From NCBI GenBank assembly GCA_963675135.1, contig OY776133.1:40579494-40643493 (forward strand): a DNA stretch of 64,000 nucleotides. Direction: 5' to 3'. This DNA comes from Galeopsis tetrahit. Lineage: Eukaryota; Streptophyta; Magnoliopsida; Lamiales; Lamiaceae. A program made the position numbers and the translations under genes. Shown one piece after another: positions 29,420 to 41,464 of this stretch; positions within the stretch are counted from its first letter, which is position 1; every line of letters begins with the position of its first letter. The notes beneath the pieces were generated by a model, which worked only from the letters and a program-made list of their open reading frames with translations, searched no databases and was not told where the DNA came from.

Positions 29420-32084
29420 ACTGCAAAGAGCAAACATTATTTGGATAATGTTCGTGCTTTTAATAGTATGTTCTCCTTTACTTCTTTGGGTGAGAAGATT
29501 GATAGAAGTCTTAATACCGGAGGCGCTCCACCAGTGTTCCGCTTATATGTACAAAATTACCATAGAATGGGTGGTTAATTGCCATCAAATGGATCTCAAC
29601 CAAAGTTTGCTCAGTTGTACATTTACGGTACTGATAATGAAATTTCCAACAGAATAAATGTTGTTAGGTATTTTTATTTTAATATTCAATTACATAATTA
29701 TTTTCATTCTCCTTTTATATTAATCTTATTTTTTTGTTAATAATAGGTCATATCTGCACATCAATACATTACATGCTGAAATAGTAACTGATCTTAAAAA
29801 TATGTTGGATGGTCATAATGTACTTGCAAAGAAGTTTCGAGAGGCTAGGCATAGATTTCTTGAAGGAAATTCTAATGTTACTATGAGATTGATTGCTAAA
29901 AGGGGACATGATCCTAGAGGATATAACTTACCTACTATCTCTGAGGTTGCTGATGTAGTTGTTGGTGACCTTGATCAAACTCTTGGTAGTCGTGATATTG
30001 TTGTACAAACTTATGCTGGTGAACTTCAACGCATTACAGAGTTGAATCCGTCATATCTTGCTTTGCAATATCCACTTCTTTTTCCATATGGCGAGGATGG
30101 ATATACAAAGGATATTCCATTTGCTACGTCTGCGCTGCATAGAGCTGGAACGTGTAAGTCCGTTAGTTTTAGAGAGTACTTTGCATTTCGACTTCAATAG
30201 AGGAATGGTGAACCTTCTACGATTTTATCTTCAAAAAGGCTCACTCAACAATTTATTGTTGATGTGTATACCATGGTTGAAGCTGGGAGACTTAAATACA
30301 TAAGGACACATCAAGTAGAGCTTCGTAGTGAAATGTATAGTGGTGTTCAGGATGCAGTTTTAGATGGTGAGACAGATGCTCGTGCATTGGGAAAGCGAGT
30401 TATTTTGCCCCCTTCATTTACTGGAGGTGCACGCTACATGGTTCAAAATTATCAAGATGCAATGACAATTTGTAGATGGGCTGGTTATCATCAATTATTT
30501 ATAACCTTCACGTGCAATAAAAAATTATCTGAGATTGTACGTTTTTTAAAACAGAAGTCGCTTAATCTTGAAGACCGCCCAGATATAATATGTTGAATAT
30601 TTAAGATCAAACTTGAAGGATTATTAAATGATATTCAAAAGAAAAAAATATTTGGGAATGTCAAAGAAGGTATTTGAATTTATTTATTTTTTCTTTTACA
30701 TTTATAATTTTATTCTCATTTAATAAAATTTATTCACTACATTTTATCTTTTAATATTTTTTACAATTTTATCTGCAGTTCTTTATACTATTGAATTCCA
30801 AAAGCGAGGTCTTCTCCATGCACATATATTGGTGTTTTTTGAAAATCACAATGAGGTTTGTATATATTTAATCTTGCTACATTAGGTTTTTATGTTAATT
30901 GACTATTCTTTATCTAATTTTTTTATTTAAATTGTTACAGTTCCATCTGGGAATGATATTGATCGCATCATTTCTGCTGAGATGCCTGATAAAAAAAATG
31001 ATCAACAATATTTTAATGTTGTTTGTGATTTAATGATTCATGGTCCTTGTGGTGCTGCAAATCCAAGTTCTCCTTGCATGACCGATGAACGTTCATGTAC
31101 AAAACATTTTCCTAAAATATTTGTTTCAGGGTCTTCTATTGATGAAGATGGTTGTCCTATTTATAGGCGAAGGGATGATGGAAGGACTTTGAATAAGAAG
31201 GGCTCTGTTTTGGATAACAGACACGTTGTTCCCCATAGTCGTTATCTTCTTTTGAAGTACGGTGCACACATCAATGTTGAATTGTGTAATCAATCACGAT
31301 CCATAAAATACCTATTCAAGTATGTCAGCAAAGGACATGATCGTGTTACTGTGTCGTTCTTTCAAAGTAAGGAGCAGTTTGATGGTAAAAATTTTTTTGG
31401 ATGAAGTTAAAATGTACTATGACTGTAGGTACATTTCTCCATGTGAAGTTGCTTGGAGAATTTTCGGGTTTGAGATTAATTACAGAAATCCTCCAGTTGA
31501 ACGTTTTGGATTCCATCTTCCTAATCAGCAGACTGTTTTATTTGGCGATGGTGCATCTTTGCAATCGATCCTAGAAAGACCATCGGTAAAGCAAAACATG
31601 TTCTTAGCTTGGTTTGAACTCAACAGGAATTCTTCTAAAGCATGAAATTTGACTTATGCTGAAATACCACAATTCTTTGTATGGAAGCCGAAAATTAGAG
31701 TGTGGGTTGAAAGGAAGAGAGGTTTTTCAATCGGACGTATTTGTTATGTTCCTCCTGGTGCTGGTGAGGCACATTACCTGAGGATACTCTTGAATGTAGT
31801 TTGTGGACTTACATCTTATGATGATTTGAAGAAATTCAATGGAGTAATCCATCCAACGTTTCGGGAAGCTTGCTTTGCCAGAGGTTTGTTGGAAGATGAT
31901 AGAGAGTATGTTGATGGTATGGACGAGGTTAACCATTGGGCTTCAGCATCTTCGATGAGATCTTTATTTGTTACGCTACTGACATCAGGTTCGTTAGGTC
32001 AACCTTATGATGTTTGGGAAAAGTGTTGGAGACATCTCTCTGATGATATTCTTTATAATAGACGGAGAATTATGCATTTTCCAG
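29420..32084 (+). pseudogene. Helitron Rep-helicase gene, middle exons with Rep (HUH) domain
   Basis: The frame broken at 4812 resumes after the duplicated ACTGC. Exons: to 29667; 29747-30669; 30779-30855; 30941-32084, with GT-AG junctions. The Helitron Rep signs are clear: FITFTCN near 30498, the HUH motif in LLHAHILVFF (about 30813), and the two-tyrosine motif KYLFKYVSKG (about 31306). Rep nicks and joins the transposing strand. It is dead: stops at 29576-29578 (TAA), 30198-30200 (TAG), 30594-30596 (TGA) and 31643-31645 (TGA), a frameshift in a T run near 31390, and a frame mismatch at the 30855/30941 junction. Three of the stops are explained by C-to-T at CAG or CGA. Confidence 0.85.
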
Positions 32085-32399
32085 GTATATTTAATTATTT
32101 CCTTTCTTAATTTAATGGCATTATAATTATTCAGTTTCACTAATATGCAAGTCATTTTAAGTCAGTTAATTTTGATTGATTATATTATTTTCACATAATT
32201 TGCTTTGCACAAATTTATCAAAATTCTAAAAGATGCAACTATAAATTTCAATTAAATTTACTTTAAATTAACATGCAACTATAAATTTCGATTACTTTGC
32301 ATAAATTCATCACAATTTTACTTATAAAAAAATTAAAATTTTATATTAATTTATTTTATCATAATTAACTAATATAATTTTAATTGTAATTTCTTGTAG
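32085..32399 (+). other. Helitron intron
   Basis: AT-rich, from GTATAT at 32085 to TTCTTGTAG at 32399. Contains a short direct repeat (ATGCAACTATAAATTTC, near 32232 and 32273). Confidence 0.6.
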
Positions 32400-33837
32400 A
32401 ATTAAGGATGACAGATGATGAAATCAAGAGTTGTTGTTTGATAAAAATTGATATAATTTGTTGCGGGCTCTTGGTAAGTTTTTGCAAGATTTTGAAGGTA
32501 TGCCGGTTGTAAACCATGATCCGAACTTTTCATCTAGAAATAAATTGATTTTGGATGAGTTTACATACAACAGGGCTGATTTGAAGTTAGAGTTTGAGGA
32601 TTTAATTAGCAAACTTAGTGATGAACAGCGTGGTGTGTACGATATAATAATTACCTCCATTCAATCCGGTAAGGGTGGTGTGTTTTTTGTTTATGGATAT
32701 GGTGGAACAGGTAAAACTTTTATATGGAAGACTTTGTCAGCATGTTTGAGGTCTAAGGGGAAGATTGTAATTAATGTAGCCTCGAGTGGTATAACTTCAC
32801 TTCTTCTTCCAGGTGGACGTACTGCTCATTCCACATTTTCCATTCCAATTGATATTACTGAAGATTCTACATGCAATATTCATCAAGGAAGTCCTCTTGC
32901 TGGGCTCTTGATTAAATGTGATCTTATAATATGGGATGAAGCGGCAATGGTTAAAAGATATTGTATTGAGGCTCTTGATACCACTTTGAAGAATATTATG
33001 CAGCTCACAGATCCTTTGTCATCTGAACTGCCTTTTGGCGCTAAGACTGTTGTGTTTGGAGGTGATTTTCGTCAGATATTACCCGTTATTCCAAAAGGAA
33101 CTAGGCAAGATATCGTTCACGCTACTATCAATTCATCCAATTTATGGAATGATTGTACTCTTCTGAAACTCACTAAGAACATGAGGTTTCAACACCTAAG
33201 ATCCGATGAACTTCTACATGAATTGAATTATTTTTCTGAAATGGATAGCATCTATTGGAGATGGTACTATAGGAAAATAAACTAAGTACACGGATCTGAT
33301 ATACAGATTCCTAAGGTGTTGTTTGGTTAGGGATGGTGGTGGATGGGATGGGGATGGAGATTGGAAAAATATGGATGGGGGTAATCCATGAATAGTAATT
33401 AAATAAAAATTGTGTTTAGATTGAGATTGAAAAATAGGTGTGGATGGAGAACTTTATGTCAAATCAAGTAGGAGAGAGAATAAATGTATGGAAGAAAGTA
33501 GGAGAGAGAATAAATGTGTGGAATAAAAGTATGAGAGAGAATGAGTGATTAAAAGAAAAAAAGAGTGATGCGATTGTATAAAAATAGGTATATAAATGTA
33601 TTATAGGAGTGGATGGGTATTTGAATGGGTATTTGGATGGAGAGGGATGGGATAGGGGATGGCCCATCCAAATCCGGATGGGCCAATCCCAAACCAAACA
33701 CACCCTAAGGATATTTTGCTAAAGTGTGGTGATGATCCGATTTCTACTATTGTTGATAGCATTTATCCCGATTTTAAGAATATGATGGATGATCATGACT
33801 ATTTACAAAGTAGAGTTATTCTTGCACCCACGTTAGA
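32400..33837 (+). pseudogene. Helitron helicase (PIF1-like), truncated, split by a MITE
   Basis: The SF1 helicase part of RepHel. Walker A GYGGTGKTF (about 32695), Walker B-like DLIIWDEAAM (about 32920), and GGDFRQILPVIP (about 33059) are all seen. These drive ATP-dependent unwinding during rolling-circle transfer. Frameshifts occur near 32450 and at the A run near 33238. A Tourist-like MITE (33315-33705) sits between two codons; the frame resumes to ILAPTLD near 33825 and is then cut by a copia LTR at 33838. The helicase C-terminal motifs are missing and are not found after the copia mosaic. Confidence 0.85.
33315..33705. mobile_element. Tourist-like MITE (PIF/Harbinger)
   Basis: 391 bp. 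Ends GGTGTTGTTTGG and CCAAACACACCC form an imperfect inverted pair, flanked by TAA (33312-33314, 33706-33708). TAA duplication with GGGTGTGTTTGG-like ends fits Tourist-type MITEs. The Helitron helicase reading is continuous when it is left out. A relative lies at 47527-47901. Confidence 0.8.
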
Positions 33838-35078
33838 TGTTGGGATATGAATCCTAAAGAAAAGTTCTAATTGATGAAAGTATAGTTTTGATAAGCCAAA
33901 AAGAGAACTTGAATATATTCTAATTGTTAACCGATATGTTATGAGAGTCGTCTTGTATAAGACAAGATCAGACAAGTTAAAGTGAACAATGAAATAAACT
34001 AAGTATAAAAGAACAGTTTACTATAGGATTTATGATAAGCTTGAATCATTGTATAGAAGCTTATAGTTATGCTATGTTGTATTGATGTAATAGTTGATAA
34101 GTTGACTAAGCTGATTTATAAAGCTTAAAATAATGTAATAGTCTAGATAGCATAGTTGATAGGACAAGGAAGGTTCTACAGACAAGTGAAGACTATGAAG
34201 ACAAGACAAGTGCTGAAGCAAAGCTGAAATATTCTAAGTATAGAATATGAAAGAAGACAAGTCAAAAGATGTGTTTGTATCAAAGGAAGATATGAAGTTT
34301 GTTATGGATCGTAACAGAATAACTGACGTTTTAGAAGATATACATTCAAGAAGAAGTTATAAAAGTTAGTTGGAAGAAGTTACCAAGAAAAGGTTGTTGG
34401 ATAACAAACTTATCTTGAGTAAACAAAGTCTATAAATAGTTGAGGACATTCAACGTGAAAAGAGTACTGAAACTACAACTACTGAGCGTATACTGAAGAG
34501 ATTAAAAGCAAGGAAACTCGCAGAGTTCAAAGCATTCGAAAATTTTAAGAAGAAGCCCAGAAAAGACAAGTCTATGAAGAAGAAGGCTTACTGCAAAAGA
34601 AAACATAGAAGTTTTTCTTTATTGTTTTTTGTGTTGTAAACAAGGTGCTAGTTACTTGTAAAATAGCTAGTTGTTAGATCGAAGATATGTCTGGAGATAT
34701 AATCGATAAGATCGAAGTCTTAGTTCTTGAGACTTAAAGCCACAAGAAGAGTTAATAAAATTTCACGACTAGAGTTGTGAGAGTGGATGTAGACAAGTTG
34801 TCGAACCACTATAAATCTTGTGTTGTTTACTTACTGCTTTATATTTGTTAATTGTTCTTATTTGTTAACTTGGATAGAAGATAAGTTCTTGATATAATTG
34901 CAGAATAGACAAGTAAGGTTTTACGTAATATAGTTGAGTATAATTGTTAAGGGCTCATAAACTGTTAATTCCGCATACATAATCTCTGATATTTTGAAAG
35001 ATTTTAAAAGTCTATTCACCCCTCCCCTCTAGACTTTTCTAGCTTACTCAATCTTAAACTCAACTTTTGGGACCAACA
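33838..35078 (+). repeat. 5' LTR of a second Sirevirus (plus orientation)
   Basis: 1241 bp, from TGTTGGGATATG to GACCAACA. Both ends are near those of the Sirevirus LTR at 23570-24855, and the inside is alignable but diverged, so this is an older relative. TATA box TATAAATA at 34431-34438. It is followed by a degraded tRNA-Met primer site (TGGTATTAGAGTAG, 35081-35094). There is no matching LTR at the right end of the mosaic. Confidence 0.85.
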
Positions 35079-35080
35079 AG

Positions 35081-35094
35081 TGGTATTAGAGTAG
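35081..35094 (+). promoter_or_regulatory. Degraded primer binding site of second Sirevirus
   Basis: TGGTATTAGAGTAG against the intact TGGTATCAGAGCAG: both changes are C to T. Confidence 0.75.
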
Positions 35095-35249
35095 TGGTTC
35101 TATTGGACTGCTGTTTCTTGATTACCGGAAAAGACTTTTGAGGGACAGTCTTGGTGTCCATCGGAATATATCCCTGAATATTATCTGTTTTCTCAGTCTC
35201 TGTGATATCTTGATCTACTTGCCTTATTCCTGATTTTATCTGTCAAACT

Positions 35250-36326
35250 ATGGATGAAACTAACGCAAACAAGCTACCGAAGTTCAAAATTTCAGATTAC
35301 GACTATTGGAAGCTTCGCATGGAAGCGATCTTCAGTTCAACACACGATCTTATGGTGTCGGTGGTGAAGGACGACCCAATTGTCACTATGACAGCCAACA
35401 CTGCCACCCTAGACACATCCAAAGCCGTGGGTGTTCTTGTTCCAAAACCAAGGTCAAAATTAACTGCTGAAGAAATGAAGCAAAACAATTTGGACAACAT
35501 AGTATATTTTACATACACTGCCAAACGAGTATCTTGGCAAGGTATTAAAATGTAAAACAGCTAAGGAAATGTGGGACATAATTGTTGTTCTTTGTGAAGG
35601 CACCAGTCTGATCAAAGAACACAAGTTGTCTACTGCGGTTCAAAGGTTTGAATCATTCAAAATAAGACCTGGTGAAACTATTGACCAGCTTGATACTCGA
35701 TTCACTCGAATCATGAATGACCTCGGAGTTTTAGGTAAGACATATACGTCTAGAGAGATTAACTTGAGAATTCTTAAGTCGCTAGACGAGAGGTGGAAGA
35801 TGGTCAAGATGATCATCAAGACCACTCAAGATATAGACACCTGGTGAGCTGAAACTATGTTCCAAACACTTAAGGCTCATGAATTCGAGCTAGATGAAGA
35901 TGATCCAGTAGTTGGTAGTGATAAAGAAAAATCAATCTCTAAAAATGTTGCTTTCAAAGCCTCTTCCTCTAGAAACTCTAGAACTGCTAAGTCCAAGTCT
36001 ACTAGCATAAAAGACGAGTTAGATAAGTCTGACCTTAGTTTTAAGGATCAGATGAGCTTGATGATTAAGAGGTTTGATAAGTTGAAAAGAGATATGGTAG
36101 GTATAAACGTTTCTATAAGGACTATATAGGTTCCAATAACAAGGAATCTTCTGGGACCAGATGAGACAAGAACTCTTTTAAAAGAGGGGATGGAGTCTCT
36201 AAAGAGAACAAGAGAGATAGGAACTCAGGAGATAGAAATGATAGAAATGCCTCAGATAGACGAGATAGGAAACGGGATAACTCTCCTATTAAAAAGTCTA
36301 CTAATGATCCTCTGTGTTATAACTGT
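35250..36326 (+). pseudogene. gag: Sirevirus gag fragment, broken
   Basis: Same family as the gag at 23369-20817 (shared start LPKF..DYDYWKLRMEAIFSS and SREINLRILKSLD). It is disrupted by a small deletion near 35500, a TGA at 35845-35847 and a frameshift near 36085. It stops inside the zinc knuckle, right after CYNC at about 36326, where unrelated antisense gypsy sequence begins. Everything from the zinc knuckle to the end of pol is missing. Confidence 0.88.
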
Positions 36327-37675
36327 GTGATACGGGAGTAATTCAGGTTTCTTGACCTCATATAGCCCACGCAATTGGTTTACTATCAATAAGGAATCTC
36401 CGTATACTCTAAGGTGCAGTTGTTTTATGTCAACAACCATTTCTAGCCCGAGTATGAGCGCTTGATATTCAGCGACATTGTTGGAGCATTTTTCAGTCAA
36501 TGCAAATGAGTATGTCATGACACCTCTATCGGACGTCACAAATACTACCCCGGCACCGTCTCCTTCGCTATGAGAAGCTTCATCAAAGTACATCTTCCAG
36601 GGTGGAGAGATTTCTGCAGCTAAGACATCTTCGTCGGGGAGGTCATCGGATAACTCCCATTCAGCAGGGATCGGGTGGTCGGCTAGGAAATCTGCCAATA
36701 CTTGTCCCTTTACAGCTTTCTGAGGAACATACACAATCTCGAACTGTTGTAATTGGAGGTACCACCTTGCAAGTCGATCAGAAAGAACTGGTTTTGACAT
36801 AACAAACTTTAATGGGTTTTCTTTTGAGACAAGACGAACCGTATGAGCTTGAAAGTAGTGTTTCAACTTCTGAATTACGAAGATGAGAGCCAAGCAGATC
36901 TTCTCAATTGGTGAGTACTTCAACTCATTTGGGATCATCGTTCTACTCAAATAATAGAGAGCACTCTCCTTTCCATCGTCATTCTCTTGTGCTAATAAGG
37001 CTCCAACTGAACGCTCCTGAGCGGCTATGTATAGAATTAGCGAGCGTCCAGGTACTGGGGCGATTAACACAGGTGGCTTCATCAGATAGGCTTTGATGCT
37101 CTCGAAGGCATTCTTGCAGGACTTGTCCCAGTTAAATGGATTTCCTTTTTTCATGAGATGGCTAAATGGTTGACACCTGCCGGCCAAGTTTGAAATGAAT
37201 CTTCTTAAGTAAGCCAACTTTCCTTGCAAACTTTTGAGCTCGTGGATATTACGAGGCTCAGGCATTTTCAGAATTGCATCAATCTTTGCTTGTTCAATCT
37301 CGATGCCTCTGTGTCGAACAATAAACCCAAGGAATTTTCCTGACGTAACCCCAAAAGCACATTTTAATGGATTCATCTTGAGTTGGTAACGCTTTAAACG
37401 CTCGAAGACTCGCCTTAGATCCTGTAGATGATCCTTTCTTTTCCTTGATTTTACTACTAAATCATCGACGTAACACTCAGTGTTCTTATGGAGCATATCA
37501 TCAAAGATCTTTTGCATTGCCCTTTGGTAAGTGGCACCGATATTCTTTAAACTAAAAGGCATCACCTTGTAACAATATATTCCTTTCGGAGTGCGAAAGG
37601 CTGTGAGCTCTTCATCGTTTGGTGACATGCGGATCTGATTGTAGCCTAATGATCCATCCATGAAGGATAAAGCTT
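36327..37675 (-). pseudogene. pol: Ty3/gypsy pol fragment: RT and RNase H
   Basis: About 1.35 kb in antisense to the Sirevirus pieces on either side. It reads from MDGSLGYNQI through the catalytic YVDD (YVDDLVVKS, about 37460) and the RT connection, then RT-linked RNase H, then a second RNase H (MYFDEASHSEGDGAGVVF, then AEYQALILGLEM). Two RNase H domains again mean a Tat-type element, but of a different family from that at 5604. There is no stop from 37661 to the junction at about 36330. There are no LTRs, so it is a bare internal piece. Confidence 0.88.
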
Positions 37676-37676
37676 C

Positions 37677-38087
37677 ATGTCGCCTCTACAAATCGTCCCA
37701 TACAACCCGTTCGACATTCGCACAGAAATCGCGAATGCAAACGCTGATGCCTCTGCTTCAAAATCCTCTCCTAACCCACCAAATGAGCCATCATCTGAAG
37801 CCCCCACACTCGAAACCGCTCTAGTTACACTTCACTTCCATTTGGGCACTCCATTCAACACATTGAAGGAGGCCTTTGAAACCCTAAGTCGCAAAACAAC
37901 GCACCCTGTTATTGTGCTTGAGGGAGAAACGCTGGATAACTCAATGTTCAAGGGAGATGCTCCTCCGGACCAGGATGTGGACATGCAAGACAGGCTGGAA
38001 TCTTCAGATGAGAAAGTGCTAGCCGCCAAATTTGAAAGACTGCACAGGCAGAAAAAGGGCAAAAGAAGGTTGTTGTTCCTACAGTAA
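37677..38087 (+). pseudogene. Sirevirus extra ORF, N-terminal part (frameshifted)
   Basis: 137-codon frame, starting within a few bases of the gypsy junction. Its low-complexity, Pro/Ser-rich and acidic sequence runs up to a Lys-rich stretch, where a one-base shift near 38055 moves the frame into the next entry. The true start is likely lost at the junction. It belongs to the same gene as 38120-39637. Confidence 0.6.
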
Positions 38088-38119
38088 GGAAATGGCCCGG
38101 TGGAAAGAGAAAGTCCCAA

Positions 38120-39385
38120 ATGAACTTGGGCAAAATTGTGGATTATTCTGGCAAGGGAAAGAAGCCTAGAACCGATGGCAATGCTTCTGAGCCCATTGCA
38201 GTTTCTAACTCTGAGCCAGAACCAGAAATAGAGTCTGAACAAGCACCAGTCCAGGAGGAAGAGGAGGTTAATGAAGTTGATGTGGATGAAGTGGCTGAGG
38301 ATCTTGAAGAAGAAAGTGAAACTACTCCACCAGTACGAACCAGGAGATCAAAAAGGCTCCGAGAGACCGCTAGTGTTGCCTCTCCGATGGCAACACCCGA
38401 GCCTTCTGACCCTGAATCATCATCCAGCTCAACTGAAGAAGATGAAAATGAGGTACTGTTCTCTTCTAATGATAGAAATAGTGATTCAGATGAGGATTAT
38501 CATGATAACACAAGCATCCAGTATAGAACCATTAGGAATAGGCAAATTCTGAGTGAAAGATTGATTAAAGTACCTGACTTTGAGGAAATGAATTTGATTG
38601 GATGGTTTAGAGAAAGATTCTTACTATATGCTCTGCAATTTACCTGCCCATACACTGTTGATTGGATTTTTGAGTGTTATGATAATGTGTCTGCACATGC
38701 TGGTGATCCTAATTCAACTAGATATGGAGAAGTTTGGTTTAGAGGAAACAGGTTGTTGATTACTCCTAGGATGATTAATATTATGCTTAAAACTAAAATA
38801 ATGGAGGATCCAGTGGTTACAGATCATGATGTTATGATCATTATCTTGACTGGGGGAGTAATCACTAGGTGGAGAAAGATAATCTTAGCCTCTAAGTTGA
38901 CAAACCTATATTCTGTGTTGCATAAACCGGTATGCTTTAATTGGTTGGCTACAACAAACAATACTACCCTCACTGTAGAACAGGCTATATTGATGTACAA
39001 AATAGGCCATTTGAAAAGATTCAACCTAGGACATGTTATCTTTACAAATATGATGACCTTCAAGTCAGATATGTCTGGAAGAGGAATACTTCCTTACCCC
39101 TGCCTACTGTACAAGTTTCTGCTTGATAAAGCCTTTGAAAGATCAGATGAGGAAGTAGTCAGCAATTACATACCTGGGTTCAACATTTCCAATCAATTCA
39201 GAGTTGCAGGTGAAAGGGTGGTAGACCTTCCTTTGAGAAGGAATGATGGTGGTGCAGGTCCAAGTTCAGCTCCCAATGATCCTCTGAATGATCCCATCCA
39301 CAACACAACATTGCCTCCAGAAGGAGCCGTCTCCTCTGTTTATTTATCTTCTCATTATATCATGCGACAGATTGACATTTTGTAG
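38120..39385 (+). pseudogene. Sirevirus extra ORF, globular domain
   Basis: It continues the preceding piece; the open frame actually extends upstream to the shift near 38055. An acidic linker with a basic patch (RRSKRLRE) is followed by a globular domain of about 270 residues, including GEVWFRGNRLLITPRMINIML, then an ILTGG...W block, then a HKPVCFNW block. This pattern matches the 'putative plant transposon protein' domain and the extra ORF at 14035. It ends at TAG 39383-39385, in frame with 27 more codons and then the next segment. No catalytic residues are apparent. Confidence 0.68.
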
Positions 39386-39637
39386 GGATCTATTACTATT
39401 CTACAGAGTTCAGTGGAGGATCTTCTTATCCAAAAGAAATTTTGGATGAATCTTCTTTCCACTTCAACAGGGGGAGTAGCTGATGGTTCCCACAACCAAC
39501 AGTACACTAACATTGTTCCTCTATCTGTAGATGAATCACCTGGTGTTCCTGACAGAGCTGATGGAGCTGCTGCTGACACTGAAATGAGGGAGGATGACCA
39601 GGATATCCAGGATCTGTATGGTGATCTGGATAAATGA
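39386..39637 (+). pseudogene. Sirevirus extra ORF, C-terminal tail
   Basis: Same frame after the TAG; about 83 codons of polar sequence ending at TGA 39635-39637. A CAG-to-TAG change would account for the break. GGGGGAG-type purine tracts are seen at 39471 and 39670, and again just before the LTR; repeated purine tracts upstream of the 3' LTR are typical of Sireviruses. Confidence 0.6.
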
Positions 39638-40019
39638 AGAGCTTGAAGACACGGGGAGAGCTTACATTATGGGGGAGTATATGCAGATTATGAAGATGCA
39701 GTTGAATTACATTCAACCCAATCCTTTCCCATATGTTATTTCAGTTCCTCCTTTATTGTAAAAGTTTTGCACTTATGTTTTACTCTTTCTCAAACTCTGT
39801 TATTTACTTTTTGTAATTATTAAGGATTTACTTATGTTTAAGTTATTTAAATCTAAACAAGGTTTTTTTTTTTTGTTTAGATGTTGTTTTATTAATTTGA
39901 TCTAATACAACTGCTAATTCAATTTATGTTGAAGTATCAATTATGTTAAATTCTTAATCAATATGTCTGTTGTGCGAACATCAATAGTGTTGATGTAGAA
40001 AGGTTAAATTGGGGGAGAT
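39638..40019 (+). other. 3' non-coding part and polypurine tract of a third Sirevirus fragment
   Basis: AT-rich spacer ending in TTGGGGGAGATT (about 40008-40019), the purine tract just before the LTR at 40020. Confidence 0.7.
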
Positions 40020-40756
40020 TGTTGATGTTGAAATAAGTGTTTTGTTTAATGATCCAACACTAACAGCCGAGTGTTATATTTAATGTTCCCGACACTTATG
40101 ACAACATCAGAATTCACACTTCCTTTTCTCACAAACTCCAATCTTACACTTGTTGTCTAGTAATGGCCCTAGTGCAGTTAGAAGACGTGGGCAACACCAG
40201 GTCACGCAACTGTGTGGGAGTGAGAAGTTATTGGACATAATATAACAAGTCCTACATTTAAGGAGAGTGGAGAGAAGTTATGGAAACCGCTTGATCTCAC
40301 GGTTGTGATGATCATAGGAGTTGAGAGCAGTTCGTACCTCATGCCTATAAATACCGTGGCTGCCTCAACACAAGATATACAAGAATAAAAGCTGAATTCG
40401 ATTACTAGTCTGTAAAACGCTTTATACGCTTCTAGTTTGGAAAACATTTGTTTCTTCTTGTAGATTTACATACTATTGTAAACCAGAATAATAGTGTGTT
40501 GATCATAGTCTTATTTACTAGGTTATATGCATAGATCTATGAGGGAGATAGTTTCGTAGGATCTAGTAAATTATTTACACCCATTATAGTGTTATTGTAC
40601 ACCTCGAAGAGGTTGTAATCGTTTCACATATTTTTATATAGTGAACAGCGTAGATTATTTTATAATCTACGCAAATTTTGAATACTTCCATTTTGTAAAG
40701 TGCAATTTAATTTCCGCTGCATAGTGTTGTCTGGACAGTGTCAACGACAGACAACA
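40020..40756 (+). repeat. 3' LTR of a third Sirevirus-type element
   Basis: 737 bp, TGTTGATG...GACAACA. The polypurine tract places it as a 3' LTR on the plus strand. TATA box at 40346-40353. It differs in length and sequence from the LTR at 33838, so the two ends of the mosaic come from two different elements. The sequences outside them (TTAGA before 33838, TCTCT after 40756) do not match. Confidence 0.8.
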
Positions 40757-40950
40757 TCTCTGATTTCGTACGCATACATACTTTTAGTTAACAATAATTA
40801 AATTTTTATTTATAATAATATATATGTATATATTTTAATATAAGTTAGATGTATTATTATAAAATTAATTCACACTATAAATAATATTTAAAATGTCTGT
40901 CACATTTTTTAACACATCAGTTCGTGCGTCAGCACGGGTGCCCTACTAGT
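40757..40950 (+). mobile_element. Helitron 3' terminal region
   Basis: AT-rich, then a perfect hairpin (CGTGC, 4-nt loop, GCACG; 40923-40936), ten bases further CTAG (40946-40949), then T. This is a standard Helitron 3' end in the orientation of the RepHel gene at 3821-33837. It probably is that element's 3' end, the helicase C-terminus having been lost around the copia mosaic. That link is inference. Confidence 0.65.
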
Positions 40951-41464
40951 TAATTTAATCCAAATCATTTCTTTTTTACAACGGTTATCTACACCGGCTC
41001 ATTTTATGAGTTCACCCCCAAATTATTTTTTTACCACAATTATTCGCACCCGCTCATTTTATGAGTTCACCCCCAAATATTTTTTAAAAATAATTACATC
41101 TAAAATATTATATTATCTTTTTATTAATTTACACAAAATATAATAATAAAATCAACCCTAATTTATACATTTACAATCTTGCTGTCGAGTCATTGCCGAG
41201 TTACCGTCGATTCACCACTAAATCACCCATATTTTTAGAAGAAAAAAAAATCGTAAAAACATAATTAAAAAAAAACTATCGAAATTAGGCACAGATCTCT
41301 ATTTTTTTTTCTTCTCATTTTTCAGTTTTTATTCCATACTTTTTATTTCTTCTTTTTTTTTTCATTCGTTTTTTTTAAAATTTTAATACAAAATAATATT
41401 ATATGTATTATTTTATTATAGTTAGTAATACAATAAGTAATAACCAGTAATACCATAAACAGTA

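Noticed and set aside
33833..40761. 33838-40756 as one intact copia element
   Set aside because: The two LTRs differ in length and sequence, the flanks do not match, and pol is replaced by antisense gypsy.
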